A stretch of DNA of 64,000 bases, from positions 1-64,000 of the forward strand of contig JAVSML010020407.1 in assembly GCA_038503035.1 (NCBI GenBank), written 5' to 3'. A program made the translations under genes and the position numbers. The notes under the pieces were generated by a model that did not search any database, was not told the origin of the DNA, and saw only the letters and a list, made by a program, of their open reading frames with translations. Source of the stretch: Crocodylus rhombifer (lineage: Eukaryota; Chordata; Crocodylia; Crocodylidae). Below, one piece after another: positions 52,949 to 63,118 of this stretch; the first letter of the stretch is position 1; the number at the start of each line of letters is the position of its first letter.

Positions 52949-54659
52949 CTAAAGAAAAAAGGAGGAAATAATTCAGGATTAAATAAATGTCACAAATGCA
53001 AGTGCTAATTAGGATTTAAAATGTACATTTTTAGATTACTAGTTTGTTTTGTTCTTGATCAAGATAATCAACATTTGCAATGATAATTGCATTTGACAAT
53101 CTTGACCAAAAATAATGTGCAGCTCTTTTGTTAAGAATCTACTTGAAGCAACTATTCTGCCCCAGAGAACTTTTGTACATATTAGCTAGAGATATCAGAG
53201 GGTTCTTGCATGGCCAAGCATACAAGGAAGACAGGAGCTAATCTAAATGAGCAAATTGCTTGTACTGTCTTCATCAAAATTATGAAGATGTAGCATAAAC
53301 AGGGTTTAAGTTACTTTCTGCATATGGTTATGAAGCAGACATGTACTGTTCTATTACAGTCCAATCAGGGAGATGGTTCCAAGTTTGGTGATAGCACTGT
53401 CAAGAGATTTTTGGCTCTTGATATCTGAATTAGAGTCCAGCAGAGTAAAGCCAGGGAAGCATATGTATTAAGAGCCATATGTCCCTTTGTTCTGTGTGCC
53501 TTTTTCATTGGCATCAGGGATCAGGAACAGATCAAGGGGTTGTAAGTGACCCTAAAACTTGCATGTTATTTAAAATTTGAAATGCTAATTCTAGTTTTCA
53601 GTACTCATATCTAAACAAACCATCTGTCAAACTCTGCTGAGAGACTCACATGTATAGTCAAGTTTTGGATGATTTACAAAAAACAAAATTCAAAATAGAC
53701 CTGACCTAAAGGAGATGGCATTTGATATACCCCCATCTTTGGAGATGCTAGAAATCCATATCCATTTTTTTTCAGATTAATCCTACTGAAAAATACTGCA
53801 TAGTTATCTTGTCCACTGTTATGCAAAAGATCCAACAGGATGGAAAACATATATGTAAACAAAACAACACTACTAAGTCTGTATACAGCCTTTGCTATAA
53901 AATATGGATGAGGAAAACAAAAACTTATTTGCCACAAGCTTCAGCATGTATTTTAAAAACTGTTAATTGCTTTGATAAACGTGGAAGTAACACTGAGTTC
54001 TCAAAAGAAATTCCCAAGTTTTATTCATTTTGAAGAGAAGTCAGTTTTACAAAGGAGTTCTTATTTTCAAAATAAAAATCAACAAAAAAATGCAATTTAT
54101 TAATTTAATTTTGTTTTCGACAGTGTGAATTACAATCTTCAATCAATGATGTTTAATAGTTTTTACCAAAGGAATAAACATCCCCTGATTAAATTTAAGC
54201 CACATATAAATTAAAATTCAACTCCTAATACTACGGGGTTAAAAGTGTTTGGCTTAGCAGCACTGGGTCCTAACTCTTTCAATGATACACAGTATATAAA
54301 CAGAAGTACACACCCTGGGATGCTATGATTTTGTCATTTATCCTGATATCCTGAAATGCTACTTATTCTAATTGTTTTCTTTAGGTTATTAAAAAAAAAA
54401 AAAAATCAGATCACCATGTTATTACAGTTTTTATTTTAATAAGACCCCAAGTTTAACTAAATAAATATTTGGATAATTGCCTAATGCTTAACTAGGCCCC
54501 TTTACATATTTAATTAATTCCATTTAGCAATACTTACCCAGCTCAGGAGGATGTGTTCTGTATAGTAATAAATATTTGTAAGGCAAAAGATGATTACTTG
54601 GTTAGTTTTATTCAATTTTCAAAATGTTTTCTCTGGGGCACTTTCTGGGAACTACTTAC

Positions 54660-54751
54660 TATATTTGTTACAGGGATGCAATCTGCTTCTGTATGACCAA
54701 TTACTACAGCAGCCTGCTTTATAAGAATAACATTCAAGTAGGGGACATTTT
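54660..54751 (-). CDS. Putative internal exon of the same unidentified gene
   Basis: On the minus strand the acceptor TGTCATTTTCCTCAG is followed by 92 nt and a strong donor GTAAGTAG. The exon begins with two bases completing a split codon, then reads NVPYLNVILIKQAAVVIGHT and ADCIPVTNI, ending in phase 0. The frame continues directly into the last exon at 52948. The upstream exon at 55484-55548 leaves exactly one base, so the split codon becomes Glu. Hydrophobic strand-like segments (NVILI, AAVVIG) suggest a folded globular domain, but I cannot name it. The best-supported exon of the set. Confidence 0.6.
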
Positions 54752-55149
54752 CTGAGGAAAATGACAAGCTGAGGCAGGAAATGTTCTTTCTGGTATCAGA
54801 CAGCTGGTTTTTCATTTCTTAGCTCTGGCATTTATTTCAAGTCATATCACCAGATCAATGTCAGGTCACTTGCAGCTAAATTGGCAGCAGCAGAGACGGT
54901 CATTAAAGGGATGCATTCAAAAAAGAAAAATCCAATTACCTTTTACATTAGAGAAATCAAATTCATTTTCTGGTGTTGGTCAAGGACAGTCATTGTGGAA
55001 GAGGGTGCAATGAAGGAAGGTACCCAGCACTGCCACAATACAGATAATTTTGTTTAAATAGGATCAATGTAAGACCAGAAAATTGTTTCAGATTCCAACA
55101 ATGTTGGTTGGAAAAGTAAGTTGAAGTTTTCCTTGTTTTATTCCTTGTT

Positions 55150-55380
55150 TATTGTTTTATACTAGTAATAGTATAAATGTGTGTGTATGATATATATATT
55201 ATTAGTGTGTGTGTGCATATGTAATATATACACACACATTTATACATATAATAGACTATATATAAACATGTATGTACATATAATATATATAGTTATTATT
55301 ATTAATAATAAATGAAATATTCTAGTATATAATATGTTATTGTTATATACTATTCTATTGTATACTATAAACTATACTAC
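55150..55380. repeat. TA/TG-rich simple repeat region
   Basis: Blocks of (TA)n, (TG)n and (CA)n, partly palindromic (ATATATTATTAG, GTGTGTGTGCATATG, ATACACACACAT). A low-complexity region within the putative intron. Confidence 0.85.
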
Positions 55381-55483
55381 TTTTCATTCTCAAAAATCCA
55401 ACTAACTTCCTGGCAAACATCCTTCTATATTGTTAGACAATTTGGAAATACTCGGAAGATACTACAGAGTTGCTATTCACTAC

Positions 55484-55548
55484 CCAAGTATTTCAGTCGT
55501 TCTGGTTTTGGTGTCCGGTATAAAATCAAGATGAAATGGGAAGAGTGA
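55484..55548 (-). CDS. Putative internal exon of the same unidentified gene
   Basis: On the minus strand the acceptor TAATATTTTTTGCAG is followed by 65 nt: one base, 21 codons (HSSHFILILYRTPKPERLKY then L) and one base. The donor is GTAGTG, acceptable but weaker. The frame that fits the next exon is open here. Two CpG sites are kept in an otherwise CpG-poor stretch, mildly supporting selection. A second frame is also open, so this exon is less certain than its neighbour. Confidence 0.45.
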
Positions 55549-55856
55549 CTGCAAAAAATATTAGTTTTTTTTACTGACAACTTTTTCCTCTAAAGTTAAA
55601 TAAGTAGGTACTAAGAACAACATTGGGTACAATGACTAAATTTTAAACAATAGTTTAAAGACTACATTTATAACAGAATTCCTGTATTTCATTTAATGTT
55701 CCATTAGGAAAATGATAATTGTCTAAAGATATTTAGAAACTGCAACTATTACATTGCATTACATTTAGTGTGGCTAAATGATTTTTTTTAAAGTTAGCAA
55801 GAAGATAATTAGGTGCATGTTCAGTAAAAAAATAATACTAGCATTTCTTGTATGAC

Positions 55857-55909
55857 CTTATGGAGTTATAAACTCCATTTCCAAAGTTGAACAGTAATCT
55901 GAATGTACA
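55857..55909 (-). CDS. Weak candidate fourth exon
   Basis: On the minus strand, 53 nt between TTACTGTAG and GTCATAC, open in only one frame (FRLLFNFGNGVYNSI) and ending with two bases, which fits the phase needed by the exon at 55484-55548. The acceptor lacks a good pyrimidine tract, so this could be chance. Confidence 0.25.
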
Positions 55910-56045
55910 CTACAGTAACTTGCAATGCATTGCCGATACATTGCTCTTTATCATTTGGTCTATGTTGCAACACTGTCAGCCACAAATTCTATTAGACTAA
56001 AAAACTGATATCTAAAATCATAGCATTATATGCTGCAATCACACT

Positions 56046-57190
56046 TGGGCTAGGGACAGAAATTACATGTAAGCTGGTATGTGATTGGAAACTGGTCTAA
56101 GCCTGTAACAGAACAGAAGTTCAGTGCTCACAAACTGATTTTAAAAAAGGTGGAATCCAGTTTAAGACGGACCTTGATGGACATAGTATCAGATTTAGTC
56201 ACTTCAGGTTGGACTGGTCTATCAAATTTCTGTTCAAGATCCCCTCCCAGAACAGATGAGGTCACAGTCCTCCAGCATCCCAGGATTCTATGCAGCCCCC
56301 CCACTCCCCCTTGTAGGGTTGGAGGGCTAGCTTCTACCATAGCATATCTGCTCTGGCTGAGCTGGGTGGCCCCACCCCTGGCTATCACAGACCTAAGGCA
56401 GAAATGCTTCTTCCCCCCAGCCCAGCTGATAGCAGCATGGGGGTCAGGCAAGGCAGGGGAAAAATGGACCCCTTCCTCAGCCCCAGCACCATCCCCGCCT
56501 CAGCCAGGGTATGCAAAGCAGGTGGGGGAAGCCCCTGTGGCAGGGGCTTTTTCCTTCCCCACAGTCTGGCTCTGCTGAGCTGAGAGCACCCCAGCCTGAC
56601 CTCTGTCAGCCTTTCAACTATGAGGGAAACAGACTCCTGTTCCAGCCCCCCCCCCAGCTGGAATCTGCACAGCAGGTAAGGGGAAGCCCCTGAGGGAGGG
56701 GCTTTTCCCTCCTCAGTCTGGCTCCACTTAGCTATGAGCAACCCAGCATCACCTCTAAGCTGTGAGGGGGAATAGCCCTCTGCCCTAGCCCCCTTTCCCT
56801 CCCCAGCTGGAGTCTATACAGCAGGTGGAGGAGCAAAGCCCCACCACCTCAGGGGCTTTCCCTTGCCACCTGCTGTGCAGCCCCTGGCTTGTTGGGGGGT
56901 GGGGGGATGGCAATTGGTGTGGAGGGGCATTCCCCTCCCCTTCGCAGCTGAAAGGTGGAGGGCTGGCGAGGGGCCAGGACAGAGGTGATAGCAGCCTGGA
57001 GGAGCTGAGAGGCATGCAGAAACACTTCTCACCTGCACTAGCCAAGGCCAGAAGGCATCTGCCTGCCTTGACCAACCAAAGAGCATGAAAATTAATTCTG
57101 TTCATTAATGGTCCTATCTATACAACTGAGAGAAATCTGCATAGATTGGATTGATTCCACCTCATACTTTTTGACTGTCTGTATTTACCC
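56046..57190 (-). repeat. Repeat family R1, copy 4 (inverted, both ends), with internal tandem repeats
   Basis: Left end TGGGCTAGGGACAGAAATTA; right end GACTGTCTGTATTTACCC, the complement of the R1 start at 48684. Inside, a ~150-bp unit is tandemly repeated: AGCAGGT marks it at 56518, 56671 and 56820, each followed by GGGGAAGCCCC-type sequence (diverged in the third) and then by GGGGCTTT(T)YCC. The GC-rich repeats explain the overlapping open frames at 56.1-57.1 kb. No transposase recognised. Confidence 0.68.
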
Positions 57191-57758
57191 AAAAGCAGGA
57201 AACCAGCATTCACAAGTAGTATCCAGGATAAATAAACCAATGTGAATTAGATGCAGAGATTATAAAAAAAGGATACTAAACATCAAATAAGTATCATTTC
57301 TCAACAAGTTTTAATGAGCAATTCCACCCCTAACCAGCCAGACTCTTAGTAGAGAGCAGGTACATTGCGAGTATAAATATACTTTCCCGATTTGATATAT
57401 TAAGATTAAAAGTGCCATAGGCAAGTAAATTATTAATTTAATTACTCATTATAATTGCATCAATTTTTATCCACATTCTCACTGCTGGTTAAACTATTTC
57501 TTTCTTTTTGTAGCAGGTATGGCAGGAGGAAAAACCGCTATGCAATTCTGCTTTTTGAAAGGTTTCTTCATAATGGTTACATACTGTTTAGTAAAACTCT
57601 TAATTTTTTTTGACCTGAGAAGCCTCTGGTAGCAAGGCAATATTGCAATGTAGGCTCCATACTAAATGTAAATCCTGTCTTTCTGAGCAGTCTAATCAGA
57701 GTTCCTTTGAGTGAGTGGGAGATGAAGGTCCCAGAAACAAATATCTTAATTCATAATG
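57191..57758. other. Unassigned AT-rich DNA
   Basis: No repeat or exon supported. A plus-strand acceptor-like TTTCTTTCTTTTTGTAG near 57515 is not followed by a convincing exon. Confidence 0.5.
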
Positions 57759-57763
57759 ATCAA

Positions 57764-59518
57764 TGTGGCTGGGCACTGTGTGTGCCTGGCACTTTAAGGC
57801 CCTGGAGCTGGCAGCCTCCAGGTGCCTAATGAGGGTAGCTATTTTAGGCTCAGGGCTGCCTATATAAACAAGGCAGTTTGGCTGCTGGAGGTCAGGCAAA
57901 AACACTGCCTGGCCAGAGGTCTGCTGAGTTTCATCTGGAGGTAAGAGAGGAGCTGTAGGGGATGGTAGGAGGCTCCTGGGCCTGGGTATGACCAAAAACT
58001 TCACCCTGCCGGGAGTGGGTGGCCTGGTGGGGCTCCCAGTGGCACAGGAGCCCCTAGGAAATGCCAGGCCAGTGATCACCCTGGTGAAAGGCGGGTCGGG
58101 GCGCCTTAACCCCTAACTGCCTTAACCTTTGGGTGGGTCATGTACACCAGACGTAGTTGTGGGGGTGCAAGCCCTGAGGAGGAGAGTTGGAGGCCAGGTG
58201 TGGCCAAGGCTGCCTGAGCCTTATGGGGGTTTGAGACCCTGAGGAGGAGAGTTGGGGCCAGGCATAGCTATGGCCACCTGAGCCCACCTGTGGAGGAAAG
58301 CCCCAAAACCCCAAGTAAAGGGGGTGTTATGAGCAGTGTGGAGCTGCCAGTGTGAGCAGGCCAGCATGTGGAGCCCTGTGAAGGGAGAGGGGGCTCAGCC
58401 AGAGAGAGAGCGCTGAGTCCTGACCCCAGTAAGTCCTCCAATGTGGGGAGGCAGAGTTTGGGTCGAATCATAGAATCAATAGTTGGAAGGGACCTAGACA
58501 GATTATCTAGGCTGACCCCTGCTATGGGCAGGAAGGAGCACTGGGGGTGGGAGGGGTCATAAGACCCCAGCCAGGTGCCTATTCAGTCTCCTCTTGAAGT
58601 TCTCCAGGGAAGCTGAGAGCACCACCTCTCTGGGAAGCCTATTCCAGGCTCTGGCCACCCTGATCATGAAGTAGTTCTTCCTAGTATCTAACCTAAACCT
58701 ATCCTCCTTCAGCTTGTGGCCATTGTTTCTGGTGACTCCAAGGGGGGCCCTGGTGAACAGACTTTCCCCGAGTCCTTGCTGGTGGCCCCTGATAAAGTTG
58801 TAGGCAGCCACAAGATCCCCCCCCCCCAGTCTCCTCTTGACTACTACACTGGTAGTAGCACCATGACCTGCTGCTCGGGGGCCGGGGGGGGGGGGAAAGA
58901 GTCCCTCTGAGACCCTGAGGCACCAGTCATGGTGTGAGGTAACTCCAGCTCCCCCTATTTGTGGAGGAGGACCCAGAGAGGGGGACCCTGGGATAAGAGT
59001 ATGGATCATACATCAAGGCCTGCCAGAGCTTCCCCTGACTGGCCCAAGCGGAAGCCAGGACCAAGAGGGTCAGAAGGGCAAGAAGGCCCACTGAGAGGGA
59101 CGCTCAAGAGACAGGGGCCTGGGGTCCCAACTGGCCTGGACGTGGGCCAAGGCTAGCGTGAGCCGAAGGTTCCAGTGAGGGGACCACACTCAAAGGGGAA
59201 CCGGTGGCAGGAAGATACATGTCCCAGTATGACAGCAGCAGAGCCTGCCTGAAGGGAGAAACCCAGGGTCTTACAGTAGGATTCTGGGCCCCATCGTGGG
59301 GGACTGGCATGTATGAGAACATCATGATGTCATCTGCAAGGCTTGGGCTGCAGTGTAGGGGAGGAATGGAGCCGCAGATAGCACCCCCTAGCAGCGGGGC
59401 AGTAAATGGGCAGCCTCCCACCTAGTTACATCTATTAAAGACGAAGGCGTGGCGGATGGTTAACTCAAGAACAGATGAGCGAGCCATGGAGATCAGCCCT
59501 GGTAGGCTCCCCGTTACA
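57764..59518 (+). mobile_element. Solo LTR, family A copy 4, carrying a CR1
   Basis: Starts TGTGGCTGGGCACTG, ends GGCTCCCCGTTACA, with a perfect ATCAA duplication (57759-57763 and 59519-59523). TATA box CCTATATAAACAAGG at about 57859. A ~65-bp internal tandem duplication occurs (CCCTGAGGAGGAGAGTTGG at 58172 and again at 58237). It is enlarged by a CR1 at 58468-58840. Apart from that it aligns with copy 3. No internal retroviral genes. Confidence 0.9.
58468..58840 (-). mobile_element. CR1 LINE 3' fragment inside solo LTR
   Basis: Tail complement ATCATAGAATCAATAG, then GGAAGGGACCTAGACAGATT, and C-terminal ORF2 (GDLVAAYNFIRGHQQGL, LFTRAPLGVTRNNG, RKNYFMIRVARAWNRLP). Nearly the same sequence as 41372-41950. 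It must be younger than the LTR. A C-run at 58807-58817 marks its broken inner end. Confidence 0.92.
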
Positions 59519-59599
59519 ATCAACATAAGACTAAAACTCATGCCTTTGCAAGAGACAAATGAATATTGAGAGAATCTGAGTGAAACTCCAAACTCTGAC

Positions 59600-60790
59600 A
59601 CGAAGTACAAAAGGAAAGGAGAATCCTACATGATACTAGTTGGAGTGTATCAAGGCAAGCAAGTAAAAACAAGCATCTTTCCCAACCTGTGCTATATGCA
59701 CTGGGAGAGCCTTAAAGTCATCCAGGAGGCATGCAAAAAACTTCTAGGTTTCTCCACAAAGAAACATAAGTACTGGTTTGATGAGAACGATAGGAAAATT
59801 CAAGCCCTCACTGACAGAAAAAGGAGTCTGTAAAGCTTGGCAGAACAACATGAAACCCAAACAGAAGGGTTTAGTGCTGCAGCATGGCCAATTTTCAACA
59901 CCAGATTAGAATATGCTAGTTCTGCCTTTGGAGATCTCCAAAATCATGTTTTCAATGTTGATGACATCAGGACCCAAACCAAATTGCTCATCTACCCTGT
60001 TTTATGGGTGTGAACTTGGACAACCTATTGGAAGGGACCTAGACAGATTACCTAGTCTGACCCCTGCCATGGGCAGGAAGGAGCACTGGGAGTGGGAGGG
60101 GTCATAAGACCCCAGCCAGGTATCTATCCAGTCTCCTCTTGAAGTTCTCCAGGGAAGCTGAGAGCACCACCTCTCTGGGAAGCCTATTCCAGGCTCTGGC
60201 CACCCTGATCATGAAGTAGCTTTGAAATGTTATCATCAGTGATGTCTTCAGGCAATCTTCCATATCAATTGCAAGGACAGAAGAATAAATACCAGCATTC
60301 TGGGTCAAGCAGACACTACCAGTATGGAAGCTATGTTTATACAACACCAGCTCCATTGGATGGGACATGTCAGAAGAACAGGCTCCCAAAATAATGAGTT
60401 CAGAGTGTAGGACCTAATGATCATTGCTCTACAGGTGGCCAAAAGAAAAGATTCAAAAGAAAACCTAAAGCTAAATCTGAAGAAATTAAATATTAACCTG
60501 GGAGACCCAAGAACTGAATCATCCCCAATAGCACTGTGATTTACAATTAGGCATTGATCATTTTGAGCAAACTCGCTTCACCACAGAAGTTAACAGATGA
60601 GAGACAAAAGGAAAGAGCTGTGACCAAATGTCATCAGGATCTACTCCTTCCTCCCAGAAATATTTGCCACAGCTGCAGTCAAGTGTGCAGAACTTGGATC
60701 AGCTTCCTCAGTCATCTGCTGACTTACAACTTGACTTCCATTTTACTGGAAGACTGTCATTCTAATATTGAGGGGCTATGTGTAATGTTT
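59600..60790 (+). pseudogene. Non-CR1 LINE C-terminal relic with zinc finger
   Basis: Plus-strand fragments in several frames: KKHKYWFDENDRKIQALTDR (59760), then NTRLEYASSAFG, then after a CR1 insertion NTSILGQADTTSMEAMFIQH and LHWMGHVRRTG (60280-60390), then KENLKLNLKKLNIN, and finally ICHSCSQVCRTWISFLSHLL (about 60658), a C2H2-like finger near the C-terminus. This order is that of LINE ORF2 proteins ending in a RIGL-SH type finger. The RT catalytic core itself is missing. I cannot fix the clade. Inactive. Confidence 0.6.
60028..60218 (-). mobile_element. CR1 LINE fragment (190 bp) inside the LINE relic
   Basis: TTGGAAGGGACCTAGACAGA to CCACCCTGATCATGAAGTAG; same subfamily as 58468-58840. 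The octamer tail is missing, so it is truncated at both ends, which is unusual for CR1. Confidence 0.88.
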
Positions 60791-62050
60791 ACATAAATCC
60801 TTCTCTGACTTTGTTACAAGAAAAAGCAACACTGAAATACTATATGATGCTCACTCCTTCTCCCTGGCTTGGCTCCTCTTAGAATTCCTTCATCAAGTTC
60901 TGACCTCAGAACTTAACTTCCTAGCAAGTCACTTGTAAGGTGATTAATGACCTTGCTGTCTCACTAAGGCAGGGACCTCAATCTGCTATCAGGTATCAGG
61001 GAGACACTGACTGCCTTCAGCAAGCCTGGTAGCAATTGAAACTTGACCAAGAAGAACAGAGAGATGCTCTTTGAGATTTTTTTCTTCTGTTTAAAAATCT
61101 TCATAACTCTTCCTCAGAAGGAATTAAAAGTAACATTTCCCATACTATGGTCCTCAAGACAAGTGGAAAGCTGGACTGGTACATACGGCAGGCTCTTCAT
61201 CTTTGTTTTTGGCTCCTAAATTTAATTTTAGGACAGTAAAAAGGAAAGGAGATGGAGCAAAAGAAAAATCTTTATTTCTATGTGATCCACTTCATGAAAA
61301 TGTTTGCAAATCCTTACACCTAGAAAAAAACCCACATTCTGCAGAGTCTTTCACTGCTTTATTTATATCAGTCTTCAAAGTTACTTGGGAGCATACTTCC
61401 AGAATTAAATAGTCTATAGAAGATCGAGAATAGCAAGATCCAAATACCAGTCTGGAACTGGTGGACTATGCTATATGGTGCACCCTGAAATCTTTACCTC
61501 TGATTAATCAATTTAAGAGCTAACAGATGACAACAGAACAATTTTTTTTATATGACTTAAAAAATGTTGCTTATTCTTAACAACTGTGTTAGGAAGTTAT
61601 TACTCTGTGATAATGCCAGGGACACCGAGTATCCAGTATTTCTGCACCTGGAAGGATAGATAAACAACAGACTAAAACATACTAATTGATGAGCTACATG
61701 ATCAGTGTGAGGTATGTCCAACAGTACATGACAGATGTACTGTTCAGAAATGGGGTCAAATCAGCACATCTTTTCAAAATGGGTACCAAGGAAAAGTGCC
61801 ATTTATTCTGCTTCAGACTACAATGAACACAAATTTCTTTGCAGATACATTCCTATTACATTGGAGCTGAGGATTTCTATATGCTTTCCCTCTAATTTCA
61901 CTCGTTTGCATGGAATTTAGAAAGATTTCTCTATCAAAGGCCACTGGGAATTTCCTTCTGACACAGAAAGAAGGAAGACTGCAGGGCTTCCTCTACTGAT
62001 ACAGGGCTTCCACTACTATAATATCTAAGCAACTCAGAGCCATCAATGTA
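60791..62050. other. Unassigned DNA
   Basis: An open plus-strand frame at 61203-61412 preceded by an acceptor-like TTTAATTTTAG has no recognised motif and no clear donor. I do not call a gene. Confidence 0.45.
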
Positions 62051-62059
62051 TTTAGATTC

Positions 62060-62215
62060 ACAGAATGCCATTCAGTTGGGAAGTGCTATTATTCCTATTT
62101 TACACAGTATTTATGCAGTCTGTCCAATGCCTGGTTCATGCAAGACAAACTTTAGTCTTTGAAGCATGAAGTGAAAGCTAGATCTCCCTTCTTCCAGGTG
62201 AGCGCTCTAACCACT
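62060..62215 (-). repeat. MIR-type SINE
   Basis: On the minus strand the tRNA-like head GTTTAGTGGTTAGAGCGCTC with a good box A is followed by a CORE ending CTGTGTAAAATAGGAATAAT. Nearly full length but degraded. A second tRNA-like head (AGCTAGTGGTAGGTTAGTGG, minus) at about 62395-62462 may be another, shorter copy. Confidence 0.65.
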
Positions 62216-62769
62216 AAACAGTTATGTTTCTTCTCTTTGGCCCAATGAACTTTGAATTATTTTTTTTGCAAGTGGAGATGTCTTCAAACAGAAAGATTTC
62301 AGAGTAACCCAAACCAAAGAATTTGTGCCTAGTGATGAGGATAGTGTCTTCAGAGATGAGATTTTGATTAGAATCCCATCAAGCTAATAATAAAACTGAA
62401 TTCAGGTCTTCGCTGCACACGTTGGGTACATGCACTAGCCACTAACCTACCACTAGCTGTGGTTTTTGACTGAAATTGCCTATGATAGCTACAGCTTGTG
62501 TGAAGCTCAACCCTTTCAGTGTACATTAGACATGTTCAGAGCATACCTATTGAATTACATCACTCAGAAGAGATGGGTAGAAAAAGGCCTCCTTTGAAGG
62601 TCCTAACTAGACTTAGGTAGCATTTGTATATCAAGCTGCTATGTCCTGTGAAGATGGTAGTAGTGCTGCTATACCCAGATGCAGAATTTTAGATACTTAG
62701 GCAACTGTGTGGACAAATAACTTTATTGATGAAAAGGGATAGAGAGGGTTTGAAGATTACACTCTTAGT

Positions 62770-62806
62770 CTTAGATACCTAAATGACTTGCCCAGGGTGA
62801 TGCAGG
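62770..62806 (-). repeat. MIR fragment interrupted by CR1
   Basis: AAATGACTTGCCCAGGGTGA matches the MIR complement (AGTGACTTGCCCAAGGTCACACAG); the CR1 follows at once. Confidence 0.5.
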
Positions 62807-62809
62807 ATT

Positions 62810-63118
62810 CATAGATGTAGGGTTGAAAGGGACCTGAGCAGATCATCTAGTCTGAACCCCTGCCCTGGGCAAAAATGAATACTGGGCTTATATGACCCCT
62901 ACTAAGTTTAAGCTCAAATGACCCCAGCTAGGTTGTTAAAGTCTCTTTTAAAGACTGCTAGAGTAGGAGCCAGCACCACTGCCCTTAAAAAGCTGATTCC
63001 AGATCCTAGCCACCCTGACTGAAGTAGTGCCTCCTGATTTCAAGCCTGAACCTACTCTCAGTCAACTTGTGGCTGTTATTCCTTGTTACTCCAGGAGGTG
63101 CTCAGGGGAAGTTTATTG
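62810..63118 (-). mobile_element. CR1 LINE 3' fragment
   Basis: ATTCATAGATGTAGGGTTGA, GGGACCTGAGCAGATCATCT, then a decayed C-terminal coding region ending near CTCCAGGAGGTGCTCAGGGG. Older than the copies at 41372 and 58468. Confidence 0.9.

Noticed and set aside
53809..54033. 74-codon plus-strand frame after a TTTTTTTTCAG acceptor
   Set aside because: Opposite strand to the better-supported gene candidate, no motif, low complexity; not enough to call.
57515..57590. Plus-strand acceptor TTTCTTTCTTTTTGTAG with a short open frame
   Set aside because: No matching donor or neighbouring exon.
61203..61412. Acceptor-like site and open frame as a plus-strand exon
   Set aside because: No donor with matching phase and no recognisable peptide.
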